DNA from: Geothermobacter hydrogeniphilus
GTDB taxonomy: Bacteria > Desulfobacterota > Desulfuromonadia > Desulfuromonadales > Geothermobacteraceae
Direction: 5' to 3'
Length of the DNA: 64,000 nucleotides
Assembly (NCBI RefSeq): GCF_002898515.1
Contig: NZ_PPFX01000002.1
Span: forward strand, 1-64,000
The notes beneath the pieces were generated by a model. It did not search any database. It had not been told where the DNA came from and saw only the letters and a program-made list of their open reading frames with translations. A program made the position numbers and the translations under genes. Positions 54,250 through 62,520 of the stretch are shown here, one piece after another (position 1 is the stretch's first letter; every line of letters begins with the position of its first letter).

Positions 54250-54411
54250 GGACGGGAAACAGCACGCCGCGTTCTCAAAAAGCTCCTGGAAGAAAAACTT
54301 CTTATCGCCGACTCTGAAAAAGGTCCGGTAAGGCTCTCTTTCCCCGCCAAGGTCGCCCACTATTATTTCCCCCGACTTTATCCGGAAGGGGTGGAAATTA
54401 CAGCAGCATGA
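54250..54411 (+). pseudogene. Gene remnant, winged-helix-like C-terminal fragment
   Basis: The frame ending at 54411 encodes ETARRVLKKLLEEKLLIADS then KGPVRLSFPAKVAHYYFPRL. It looks like the C-terminal winged-helix tail of a larger protein (similar tails occur in some Fic-family proteins, from memory). No start, Shine-Dalgarno or upstream domain remains, because the frame runs back into the tRNA-Leu. I read it as a fragment left after tRNA-associated integration or deletion. Confidence 0.45.
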
Positions 54412-54444
54412 CAGACTTGCCATCTTGCATGTCCATGTCTGACC

Positions 54445-55563
54445 CTATAGTTTTTTTCGGATTTCGTCCGAGCGGAGAGGCTGCCCATCATCCCGGTCAG
54501 CCGGTCTCTGCCCACCGGTTTCCGCCTGCCGTTTCTTCAGCTGCTGCTTCCAGATTGCGGCTTTTTCCAGCGCATACTGCTGCATGTCTGCCACCTTGTC
54601 GGCTTCATCGACAATTTCCCGTCCCAGCAACGTTTCCAGCGCATCTTCCAGGGTCACTATGCCGGAATACTGAAGATAGGAATCATGCACCAGAAAGAGG
54701 TGTTCCTTGCGCCTGATAAACTGATCCATGAGTTGGTACACCGGCATATCTTTCGGAACCCGGTGAATGGGTGTCATGATCTCTTTCAGGGGCTGGTTTA
54801 TCTTCCTGTTCTGAGACGCGGCCTTGAGAATCGTTCTGGCAAATACCAGTCCGGTAATATTGTCAGGCGTCTGTTCAAAAACGGGTATGCGCGAAAAAAT
54901 GTAAAGGTCATCGTACGTCAACGCGTTCTTGATGGTTTCAGCGCCATCCAGGGCAAAAACCACGCTGCGGGGCGTGAGAATGTCCTCGACCTTGACCTGT
55001 TTCAGCTGCAACAGGTTTTCAATCAGCTGACTTTCCTCTTCGGCGAGAATCCCGTGTTCTTCGCTCATTTCCGCCATGGCGGCAATTTCTTCCCGGGTCG
55101 GGGCATTGTCGGCGGGTTTTTGGATGTGCTGGGTGATGAGATGAGAAACCCACAACAGCGGCAACAAAATGCGGGTTAGAAACTTGATGATATAAGCCGT
55201 AGGCTTGGCCAGCTGCCGCCAATAGGTCACACCTATGGTTTTGGGGATGATTTCCGAGAAATACAGGATCAGTAAAGTCAGGATGATCGCGATCAGGCTT
55301 TGCCACTGCACACCGAAAATCCGCACCGCTTCGGCACCGACCCCCGCAGCCCCCATGGTATGGGCAATCGTGTTCAGAATCAGGATGGACGATATGGAGG
55401 TGTCGATATCGTTTTTCAACTCCTCGAGGAGTTTCTTCACCCGGGAGTTGTCATCCATTGATGCAATATAGGATGGTGTTATGGTAAGCAGAACCGCCTC
55501 GAGCACCGAGCACAGAAAAGACACGAACAGGGCCAGTGACAGGTAGAAAAAGAGTAAGCTCAT
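54445..55563 (-). CDS. CNNM/HlyC-CorC family membrane protein with CBS pair
   Basis: The 372-residue protein has a CNNM (DUF21) membrane domain at about 1-180 with three to four helices (LLFFYLSLALFVSFLCSVLE; LTLLILYFSEIIPKTIGVTY). A CBS pair at about 195-325 follows (VKVEDILTPRSVVFALDGAE; YSGIVTLEDALETLLGREIV) and then a charged tail. The C-terminal transporter-associated (CorC_HlyC) domain is absent, so it is shorter than many relatives. Such proteins are linked to Mg2+/Co2+ efflux or tolerance. It stands alone in an accessory-looking stretch. Confidence 0.88.
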   Translation of the reverse strand: MSLLFFYLSLALFVSFLCSVLEAVLLTITPSYIASMDDNSRVKKLLEELKNDIDTSISSILILNTIAHTMGAAGVGAEAVRIFGVQWQSLIAIILTLLILYFSEIIPKTIGVTYWRQLAKPTAYIIKFLTRILLPLLWVSHLITQHIQKPADNAPTREEIAAMAEMSEEHGILAEEESQLIENLLQLKQVKVEDILTPRSVVFALDGAETIKNALTYDDLYIFSRIPVFEQTPDNITGLVFARTILKAASQNRKINQPLKEIMTPIHRVPKDMPVYQLMDQFIRRKEHLFLVHDSYLQYSGIVTLEDALETLLGREIVDEADKVADMQQYALEKAAIWKQQLKKRQAETGGQRPADRDDGQPLRSDEIRKKL

Positions 55564-55946
55564 AGAATACGCGGTGTTCCGGTTGGCAGATTGAGTGTCC
55601 CCACGCGGCTAAAGCTGCCCGATTTTTCCGGTCCGGTTGAAAAAACCCGACCGCCAGGGCGCCCTGCCCCGGCGCATAACCAGGCACCCGGGAGGGGACT
55701 TGCTGATACAACGTCCCGACAAACGCCTATCACATATCTTACATTAATATTAACGGTTCTGTTCCATTTTGTGTGGGCGGCCTGAGGGCCGCTTGCTGAG
55801 GCTCAACCACAAGCCCCACAGGGATTCTTCTGTTTTTGTCTGCGCCTCTAACGTCCCCAACCAGGTTTGGGATTCCTCTTCAAAGTAAAAACAGTGGATA
55901 TTAGGATGTTTCAACACAGGAGACGATTTCCCGACAGGAGAGGACA
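55564..55946. other. Gene-free stretch in accessory region
   Basis: 383 bases upstream of two divergent features. It contains a short hairpin (GGCGGCCTGAGGGCCGCT) and an AT-rich segment (ACATTAATATTAACGG) that could hold a promoter. I see no gene in it. Confidence 0.4.
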
Positions 55947-56369
55947 ATGGACCTGGACCTGAGCAGCCTGAAGCTTCCCTGGATGCCGTTCTGGCCGAAA
56001 CCCGCAACCTGACATTCATGAACAGCCTGACGCCGGTGCAGAAAAACGCCATGATCGCCGGCGTGATTCTAAATTTTAAATTCACCTATGAACTCTGCTG
56101 GAAATTTCTCAAGCGCTGGATGGAAAACAACATTTCCAGTGAAAGTGCCGAAGGCATTACCCGCAGGCAACTCTTTCGTCTGGCCGTCGAGTCGCGCCTG
56201 ATCGACGATGTCGAGCGCTGGATGATCTTTCTACTACCAGTTGCTGGATGCTTTTGAGGAATCGTCGCTGCCGTTCAGGGTTGACGTGCTCGACTGGCAT
56301 CGAATCTCACCGGAATTTCGCCGGCATATTGAACAGGGGTACGAAATTATTGTTGCCGGAAGGGGATGA
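55947..56369 (+). pseudogene. Decayed HEPN-MNT (HI0074/HI0073-type) fusion remnant
   Basis: The pieces lie in different frames. A start MDLDLSSL has AGGAG upstream. A HEPN-type nucleotidyltransferase substrate-binding segment follows (NAMIAGVILNFKFTYELCWK, then LFRLAVESRLIDDVERWM). Directly after it comes the C-terminal end of an MNT nucleotidyltransferase (YQLLDAFEESSLPFRVDVLD; FRRHIEQGYEIIVAGRG). At least two frameshifts and an internal deletion are required, so neither protein is made intact. HI0074/HI0073-type pairs act as HEPN-MNT toxin-antitoxin modules; this is a collapsed relic of one. Confidence 0.78.
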
Positions 56370-56460
56370 CGATTCGACGGTTACAGGCGCTTATGACAGA
56401 CGTGCCAACTTGCAACCCTGACCCTGTCCTGCTGTCAGCTTCTGTCGGCTTGTATATCGC

Positions 56461-57132
56461 TCAGTAGCCCCGTCTCCCTTTGCGCACCCGATAAAGGCGT
56501 TCGGTAAAGCCGCCTTCTTTTTCAAAATCTTCCGCCAGCCGCACCACCTGTCGGTCGAGCAGGGCACAGGCCACCGCCAACAGCACCAGAGCCGCGTTGG
56601 CGGAAAGTTCGGGGTAGATGTGAGCGGACAGCGTGGACCGGGTGGACATGCTGGACTCGGCTGAATTCACCTGTCCACTCTGTCCAGACAGTCCAACAGG
56701 TCCACATCTTTTCGTCACCTCGACAACCCAGTGTGCCACTTCATCGGCTGTTGTACAGCGCCGATCTATCAGCTCCTGGCGCAGCGGCTCATCCTTTGAC
56801 CAATGGCGAAAGCCCCGCTGACGCAGAAAATCTTCGTAATCAAGCTTCAGCTCTTCCAGGCTGGCCCGCGCCACCTGGGTCAGCTTCAGTTCAGTCTTCT
56901 TCGAGGTCGCCGAGGCCTGTGACCCCTCTGCGATGTTCTGCACCCCGCTGCGGGCGGCCTGCACCATCTGGTCGCGGGTACGACTGAAGCGGTCGATGTA
57001 GCGGTCGCAGAAACGCACCGTCACGTCGTAGACCAGCTGCGCAACCTGAAAGCTCTTGAGCTTTCGGTAACCGCCATGCTTCGGAATCAACCCTTCCAAT
57101 TCTGCCACCGTGTCCCTCCTGAAGCGGGCCAT
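56461..57132 (-). CDS. Four-helix-bundle (S23/IVS-type) suffix-domain protein
   Basis: The 223-residue protein has a four-helix-bundle core at about 25-135 (KSFQVAQLVYDVTVRFCDRY; QMVQAARSGVQNIAEGSQAS) of the 23S-intervening-sequence/'four helix bundle suffix' family. A Ser-rich variable linker follows (about 148-175, GLSGQSGQVNSAESSMSTRS), coded by repeated GTCCA-type DNA words. A hydrophobic-helical suffix ends the protein. Function is unknown; such genes are scattered in accessory regions. I take ATG 57132; a TTG three codons earlier directly follows the stop of a short upstream frame. Confidence 0.75.
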   Translation of the reverse strand: MARFRRDTVAELEGLIPKHGGYRKLKSFQVAQLVYDVTVRFCDRYIDRFSRTRDQMVQAARSGVQNIAEGSQASATSKKTELKLTQVARASLEELKLDYEDFLRQRGFRHWSKDEPLRQELIDRRCTTADEVAHWVVEVTKRCGPVGLSGQSGQVNSAESSMSTRSTLSAHIYPELSANAALVLLAVACALLDRQVVRLAEDFEKEGGFTERLYRVRKGRRGY

Positions 57133-57141
57133 TAGGGTCAA

Positions 57142-57309
57142 TCAAATATTGCCGGCATTGCCCTGGACAAGAATATCCCGACCCAAAAGCTGCGGACGAT
57201 CAAAGCAAATCAACTCCAGGAGGCCATTTTGCCCCATAGCCACTGCTATGAGGCTGCAATTGAGCCGAAATCTGTACTCAAACGCTCGAATTTTCGCTTC
57301 AGCCTGCAT
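57142..57309 (-). CDS. Possible 55-residue protein upstream of the four-helix-bundle gene
   Basis: ATG 57309 has AGGAGG nine bases upstream. The frame (MQAEAKIRAFEYRFRLNCSL) ends in a TGA that abuts the next gene. No family recognised. It may be a real leader-type peptide or a remnant. Confidence 0.35.
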   Translation of the reverse strand: MQAEAKIRAFEYRFRLNCSLIAVAMGQNGLLELICFDRPQLLGRDILVQGNAGNI

Positions 57310-57374
57310 AGTCCGACAACCTCCTAGGGAGGACAATGCAGATCTGCTCAACAGGGACCCCATGACAAGCCACA

Positions 57375-57399
57375 AAAAACAGCAATCATTGCTGTTTTT
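57375..57399. terminator. Symmetric hairpin with A and T flanks
   Basis: AAAAACAGCAAT and ATTGCTGTTTTT form a perfect 12-bp stem with a one-base loop; the T-run works in both directions. Confidence 0.75.
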
Positions 57400-57476
57400 G
57401 ACATCCCGAAACAATATACTATTTTTCAGGACATCCGTCACACCTCAGCCCCGGTTTTTCCCGGAAGGAAGCCCTC

Positions 57477-58385
57477 ATGCGCTTCACCCTGCCGACCCTC
57501 ACCCTCCTGCTTCTGCTGTCCGCCCTTCCCGCCGCGGCCGTGCCGGTAACCGACTCACTCGGCGGTGGGTTCGAATACCGCCGTCTGGAACTGCGTTTCG
57601 GTGATCTGCGCGGCGAAATCTGCAACCTGCGCCGGACGCCGGTGGATGAGGTGGCGGTGCTGTTTACGGCCGAGGATTTCCGCGACCGTCCGCTCTGGCA
57701 CACGGTTGTCGACCTGGCCGGTATCGGCGCCGGGCGCTGCCGGAGCTTTCTGCGCAGCCCGGACGACTTCAGCCAGCCGTCAAAACTGCGCGGGCAGCTG
57801 GTCACATTCCACCATCAGCCGCTGCTGCCGGTCGGCAACCTCAACCTGCCCTACCGCTTCAACGGCCTGACGGTGCGTGGCGGCCGGCTGACCAGCGAGT
57901 TCTGCAACCGCTCCGGCCGCGAACTGAGCGAATACGGCCTGAACCTGCTGGCCTTAAGCGGCCACGGCGAGGTGATCTGGCGGGAGAATTTTCCGCTGCG
58001 GAGGCTGGCCGACGGCGCCTGCACCAGCTTGCGAACCGATCTCGACTCCCGCCGACTGGCCCGCACGATCCTGTTCAACGTCCTGCCCCAGGCCCCGCCC
58101 GCCCCGCTGCGCAGCGGCGACATCGTTCCCGGGCTGAGCTACGATAAGCTGCGCGTCACCGGCCGGCGGCTGCGCGGACGAATCTGCAACAGCGGCGGCA
58201 CTCGCGGCGCCCGGCTGCTCAAGGTCTACGCCCTGCGGGAGAACGGCAGCGAAGCCTGGGCGCAGAGCCTCTACCTGCCGCCGCTTAAAAACGGCGCCTG
58301 CCTCAACATCGGCGAAAAGATCCTCGACCAGGCCATCCGCCCGGCCGCCTGGCGGTTCCGGCTGGCGGACCTCCTGCAGGAATAA
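57477..58385 (+). CDS. Exported protein with three FxLYD-like repeats
   Basis: The 302-residue protein has a signal peptide (about 1-21, ending AAA). Three related modules of about 70-90 residues follow. Each opens with a strand pair ending in a conserved Cys-Asn (GEICN at about 49, SEFCN at about 142, GRICN at about 237). Each closes with a second Cys after a Gly/Ala-rich turn (GRCRS, GACTS, GACLN), so three intramodule disulfides are likely. The fold resembles FxLYD-type beta-sandwiches. It is periplasmic or surface-located; function unknown. The closest same-strand neighbour is a cyclophilin. Confidence 0.7.
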   Translation: MRFTLPTLTLLLLLSALPAAAVPVTDSLGGGFEYRRLELRFGDLRGEICNLRRTPVDEVAVLFTAEDFRDRPLWHTVVDLAGIGAGRCRSFLRSPDDFSQPSKLRGQLVTFHHQPLLPVGNLNLPYRFNGLTVRGGRLTSEFCNRSGRELSEYGLNLLALSGHGEVIWRENFPLRRLADGACTSLRTDLDSRRLARTILFNVLPQAPPAPLRSGDIVPGLSYDKLRVTGRRLRGRICNSGGTRGARLLKVYALRENGSEAWAQSLYLPPLKNGACLNIGEKILDQAIRPAAWRFRLADLLQE

Positions 58386-58526
58386 CCGCGGCCGTTCATC
58401 ACCGGCGGGCAACCCGGGTCGTTGCCCCGCGGACGTGGACAAGCGGGCCGCCGCTGTGGTAGATTCCGGCTTCATGCGCCAACCATGTCCGGCCTCCCGG
58501 CCGGCAATTTCCTCAAGGAGCAGACA

Positions 58527-59036
58527 ATGTCCGAACAGATATCCCAGGTCCGTTTCGAGACCTCCATGGGAGCCTTCACCCTGGAACTGGATGCCGAAAA
58601 GGCCCCCAAGACCGTCGCCAACTTTCTCGCCTATGTCGATGACGGCTTCTTCGCCGGCACCGTTTTCCACCGCGTCATCGACGGCTTCATGATCCAGGGC
58701 GGCGGCCTGACCCCCGACCTGGATCAGAAACCGGGGCGGGCGCCGATCGAGAATGAGGCCGACAACGGATTGCAGAACAAGCGCGGCACCGTCGCCATGG
58801 CCCGGACCAACGATCCGCACAGCGCCACCAGCCAGTTCTTCATCAACGTCGGCGACAACGACTTCCTCGACCACACCGCCAAGAACCCGATGGGCTGGGG
58901 ATACTGCGTTTTCGGCAGGGTCAGTGACGGGATGGAGACCATCGACGCCATCCGCCAGGTCGCGACCGGCAACAAGGGGATGCACCAGGATGTCCCGAAG
59001 GAGACGATCCTGATCGAAAAGGTCGAACGGATCTGA
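58527..59036 (+). CDS. Cyclophilin-type peptidyl-prolyl cis-trans isomerase (PpiB-like)
   Basis: This 169-residue cytoplasmic cyclophilin has no signal peptide. Landmarks are FHRVIDGFMIQGG (catalytic Arg), GTVAMARTNDPHSATSQFFI (Gln/Phe) and VFGRVSDGMETIDAI. It catalyses proline isomerisation. AAGGAG lies six bases before ATG 58527. A strong terminator follows. Confidence 0.93.
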   Translation: MSEQISQVRFETSMGAFTLELDAEKAPKTVANFLAYVDDGFFAGTVFHRVIDGFMIQGGGLTPDLDQKPGRAPIENEADNGLQNKRGTVAMARTNDPHSATSQFFINVGDNDFLDHTAKNPMGWGYCVFGRVSDGMETIDAIRQVATGNKGMHQDVPKETILIEKVERI

Positions 59037-59042
59037 AAACAA

Positions 59043-59077
59043 CGGGCCGCGGAATCACAAGATTCCGCGGCCCGCTT
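59043..59077 (+). terminator. Intrinsic terminator after the cyclophilin gene
   Basis: GGGCCGCGGAATC and GATTCCGCGGCCC pair around ACAA, then GCTTTCTT. Confidence 0.88.
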
Positions 59078-59134
59078 TCTTGAGAGAGGGTCCGAAAAAA
59101 ACGTCCCAGGCAACTTTCTACAGTGGATTTTGGA

Positions 59135-59210
59135 GGGGGACAGTCCCCGTTCGGGGACAGTCCCCATACGAAGAAGCCGACAACGCTTCAGTTGGCGGAA
59201 AAGAACCGCC
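59135..59210. repeat. Short palindromic repeats between convergent genes
   Basis: GGGGACAGTCCCC occurs twice (59137-59149 and 59153-59165). GGCGGAAAAGAACCGCC follows at 59194-59210 and is repeated at 63408-63424. Confidence 0.75.
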
Positions 59211-59218
59211 CCACCACC

Positions 59219-60427
59219 TTAATCCGCGACCAGCGTTACAACCTTGAGATACCGCCCCTCCGGGAACCCGACCGGATAGGGAAAATCCCCCCCCTGCCCG
59301 CGTTGGTCGATCACCTTCAGGTTCCGCCCGGCGTCCAGTCCGCCCCGCCGCAGTTCCTTGAGATAGTCGGCAATCTCCATTTTCTGATGATTGGAACAGG
59401 CCATCACCAGCCCTCCCGGCTTCAGCACCGCGAGCAGGGCGGCGATGATCTCGGCGGTACCACCACGTGAGGAGAACTTTCCCTTCCGGGTGGTGGAAAA
59501 ACTCGGCGGGTCGACGAAGACCAGGTCAAAAAGACGTTTCTCCCGGGCGAGGCGTTTAAGAACCTTGCGGCAGTCACCGCAGAGCAGCTCATGCTTCTGC
59601 TTCGATTGGCCGTTGAGTTCGGCATTGTCGCGAACCCAGTCGAGATAGTGCCGCGAGGCATCGACGCTGGTCACCCCGGCCGCGCCGGCGGCGACGGCGG
59701 CCACCGAAAAGGCGCCGGTAAAACAGAACAGGTTGAGGACCTTCCGGTCCCGGCACCAGCGGCCGAAATGACGCCGGTTGTCGCGCTGATCGAGGAACAG
59801 CCCGGTGTGCAGCCCGGCGTTGAGCCGCACCAGGTATCGCAGCCCGTGTTCCCGCACCGTCAGCTTCTCGGGAGCCGCCTCTCCGGTGACCAGCTCAACC
59901 AGCTGCTCCTCACTGCCGAACTGCTGTTTCAGGTTGCGGGTCTGCTGCGGTCGCTGCTTCAGGTAGATGCCGGCCGGCCGCCAGGTCTCCTCCAGGGCGG
60001 CGAGCAGCGGTCTCAGATGCGGCTGCCAGGCGGGGGTGTAGAACTGCACCACCAGCCAGTCGCGGTAACGATCCACGGTCAGACCCGGCAGACCGTCCCC
60101 CTCGCCGTTAACCAGCCGGAAGGCGTCGGTGCGGTCGAGATCGAGAAACCTCTCCCGCAGTTGTTCGGCTGCCTGCAGCCGCCGCGAAAACCAGCCCGCT
60201 CCGGGCTCGACAAGACCCCGGTCGAGCAGCCGGGCAACCACCCGCGCGCCGGGCTCCAGCAGTGCCGTCCCGAGCAGTCCACCATCCGGGGCCTGCAGCC
60301 GGGCGAGCTGTCCAGGGCGCAGGGATGCGGGCCAGGCGGCGGTGTAACGATCGGCGATCACCCAGGGGTGACCGAGCTGCAGCATGCGCGCCGTTTCAGC
60401 TCCAACCTTCAATGTCCTGAGGGCCAT
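59219..60427 (-). CDS. Class I SAM-dependent rRNA methyltransferase (RlmI-like)
   Basis: The 402-residue protein has an N-terminal PUA-like domain (ARMLQLGHPWVIADRYT). A Rossmann methyltransferase domain from about 180 has motif I LNLFCFTGAFSVAAVAAGA and the catalytic-loop motif FVDPPSFS. This architecture fits 23S rRNA m5C methyltransferases of the RlmI/RlmK type. GGGAGG precedes ATG 60427. It is divergent from the next small gene. Confidence 0.88.
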   Translation of the reverse strand: MALRTLKVGAETARMLQLGHPWVIADRYTAAWPASLRPGQLARLQAPDGGLLGTALLEPGARVVARLLDRGLVEPGAGWFSRRLQAAEQLRERFLDLDRTDAFRLVNGEGDGLPGLTVDRYRDWLVVQFYTPAWQPHLRPLLAALEETWRPAGIYLKQRPQQTRNLKQQFGSEEQLVELVTGEAAPEKLTVREHGLRYLVRLNAGLHTGLFLDQRDNRRHFGRWCRDRKVLNLFCFTGAFSVAAVAAGAAGVTSVDASRHYLDWVRDNAELNGQSKQKHELLCGDCRKVLKRLAREKRLFDLVFVDPPSFSTTRKGKFSSRGGTAEIIAALLAVLKPGGLVMACSNHQKMEIADYLKELRRGGLDAGRNLKVIDQRGQGGDFPYPVGFPEGRYLKVVTLVAD

Positions 60428-60500
60428 GCCCCATCCTCCCGAAAGTTTTTCCTTCCCCGCCGCGGCCGCATGATATAAATCTGCTTTCGAGGAGGGAGCC

Positions 60501-61169
60501 ATGTCCAGATCTGCAAAAACCAGCTCCGAACGACAGATCGAAACCCTGATGCAGCAGCTGCCGCCGGACTCGCCCCGCTACCGGGCCCTGGCCTCGGCAC
60601 GCGATTTCAAATCATCCTGGGTCAGCCTCGGCGAACAGCTGCAGAGCGTCCGCAAACGTCAACTGTACAGCGAATGGGGCTATGACAGCTTCGACGACTA
60701 CTGCCGGCTGGAAATCCACATCAAGCGCCTGACCGCCCTGAAGCTGACCAACGCCTACCGCTTCCTGGAAAAGAGGGAACCGGAGCTGCTCAAGGAGCCG
60801 ACCGACAGCGGAACCATCCCCGACTACCGGGCCATTGACCTGTTGCGGCAGGCGGGTGAAGAAGCGGGGTTCGGCGAAGACGATTACCGGCAGCTGCGCG
60901 AGGCGGTCATCGAACAGGGCCGCAGTCTACCAACGGTGCAGCGGCAATTCAACCAGGTTGCGCGGGCCGCGGAACCGGCCGCGGCAACCACCCGCCGCAG
61001 CCTGCAGTCCGCCCTGGCCGCGATCCGGCGGCTGCAGAACGCCCTGCAGACCCTGCCGCAGCACGCGGAATCCTGCCGGGATCCGTTGAATGAACTGGCA
61101 CGACAGATAGAACTTGAGCTTGCGTCGGGAGCGGATGAGGAGAAAGAAAAAACGGGGCAGACCGATTAG
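60501..61169 (+). CDS. Conserved protein of unknown function
   Basis: The 222-residue, mostly helical, soluble protein has an N-terminal segment ALASARDFKSSWVSLGEQLQ and a central motif EWGYDSFDDYCRLEIHIKRL that suggests a small DNA- or nucleotide-associated helical domain. A Lys/Glu-rich tail ends in EEKEKTGQTD. No signal or membrane segment. I do not recognise a named family. GGAGGG lies before the ATG. It converges with the permease gene downstream. Confidence 0.7.
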   Translation: MSRSAKTSSERQIETLMQQLPPDSPRYRALASARDFKSSWVSLGEQLQSVRKRQLYSEWGYDSFDDYCRLEIHIKRLTALKLTNAYRFLEKREPELLKEPTDSGTIPDYRAIDLLRQAGEEAGFGEDDYRQLREAVIEQGRSLPTVQRQFNQVARAAEPAAATTRRSLQSALAAIRRLQNALQTLPQHAESCRDPLNELARQIELELASGADEEKEKTGQTD

Positions 61170-61183
61170 GCAACCAATCGCGA

Positions 61184-62170
61184 TCAACCGCCGAACAACC
61201 GCCAACTCAGGGCCAGGGCCAGGGTGCCGCTGATGCAGATCGCCAGGTAGAGAGCCAGCACCCGTTTCTTGAACATCGAGATGAAGACCCCCATGACCGG
61301 CAGAGCGGTCACCGGACCGCCGACCAGCATGGCGATCCCCGGCCCCTTGGCGAGGGGGATGGCCTGGCCCGGATCGGGCAGGAAATAACCGAAGATCATC
61401 GAGGCGGCGGTCACCTGCGGCATGTGCAGCGGCAGGGCGGCGAAGGTGATGGTGAAGATCGGCATGATCCCCTGGCCCGAAAGCAGGCCTTCGATCCAGC
61501 CGTTGGGGATAAAGAAACCGGCCAGCACCTCGATCAGCATACCCAGCAGGGCGAACTTGCCGATCTTGATGCTCCCCTCCCAGAACTTGGCGAGAAAGAC
61601 CAGGAACTTGTTGTGGGTGCAGCGATCGACCTTGTGCGAGAGCTGCTTGCCACAATCACAGCGCAACTCCTCCACCGGGTAGTCGGGATCGTGAAAGTTC
61701 CCCTCCGGCAACTTCTGCCGGAACAGTTCCTCATCGCTGAAACCGTGATTCCGCAGCAGCAGGGTCACATAACCGGCAAACAGGCCGAGCAGCAGGGCGC
61801 AGACCACAACCGTGTTCGCCCAACCGATGCCGAGCATGCCCGACAACATCGCGTAGGAAGCCGGACTCATCAGGGGCGATGTGACCAGCAGCGCCATCGC
61901 CGGAGCCAGCGGCAGACCGGCCAGCATCAGGGAAATCACCAGCGGCAGGGTGGCACAGGCACACAACGGACTGATGGTGCCGAGCAGGGTCGCCAGGACA
62001 ATTGACCAGGCCCCGAAGCGGGTCAACGCGTGGCGGATTTTGACATGCCATTTCATGGTGCGGATCACGGCCTCGAACAGCACCCCGATCGCCAGATAAG
62101 GCAGGATATAGAGAAATTCACGGCCCAGGTCACGACCGATCTCATTCAGGGTCTGGAGAAACTGATCCAC
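61184..62170 (-). CDS. DUF318/ArsP-type permease
   Basis: The 328-residue permease has about eight hydrophobic segments in two homologous halves. Each half has a Pro/Cys-bearing re-entrant stretch (SPLCACATLPLVISLMLAGL; AALPLHMPQVTAASMIFGYF). A cytoplasmic loop has a CDCGKQLSHKVDRC motif that could bind a metal. The family includes ArsP organoarsenical exporters. I choose GTG 62170, which has AGGAGG nine bases upstream; a much longer frame upstream lacks family similarity. Confidence 0.87.
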   Translation of the reverse strand: MDQFLQTLNEIGRDLGREFLYILPYLAIGVLFEAVIRTMKWHVKIRHALTRFGAWSIVLATLLGTISPLCACATLPLVISLMLAGLPLAPAMALLVTSPLMSPASYAMLSGMLGIGWANTVVVCALLLGLFAGYVTLLLRNHGFSDEELFRQKLPEGNFHDPDYPVEELRCDCGKQLSHKVDRCTHNKFLVFLAKFWEGSIKIGKFALLGMLIEVLAGFFIPNGWIEGLLSGQGIMPIFTITFAALPLHMPQVTAASMIFGYFLPDPGQAIPLAKGPGIAMLVGGPVTALPVMGVFISMFKKRVLALYLAICISGTLALALSWRLFGG

Positions 62171-62520
62171 GTACGCAAACCTCCTGGCTGGTATAGTCCC
62201 GGGGCAACCACCACCGCCGCCGAGTGAAAACTTTCTGTCGCCACCGCCATCAGGACGGCAGGATTCCGCCGTCGCCACGCATCCCGTGCGGACAACAGCA
62301 ACCACTGACAGTCAAGTAGTCGAGACAAAGCAATTCCCGTTCCGAAACCTCACGCCTGCAGCAGGATCCCGGTAAACTGTTTTTTCACCCGGCGAACAAC
62401 GTTAGGCCGAGCATTTTTACATGTCAGTGCTATAATGTGGAAAATTCAGCCTGAGTGCCGAAGGCTCAGTCGCCGGCGTCTCACCGGACAAGATCCACCG
62501 ACTCAGGTTCAGGAGCAGTT
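62171..62520. other. Divergent intergenic region with extended -10 promoter
   Basis: 350 bases without a gene. TGCTATAAT at 62428-62436 is an extended -10 box on the plus strand, about 85 bases before the methyltransferase start; AGGAG lies before that ATG. Confidence 0.55.
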
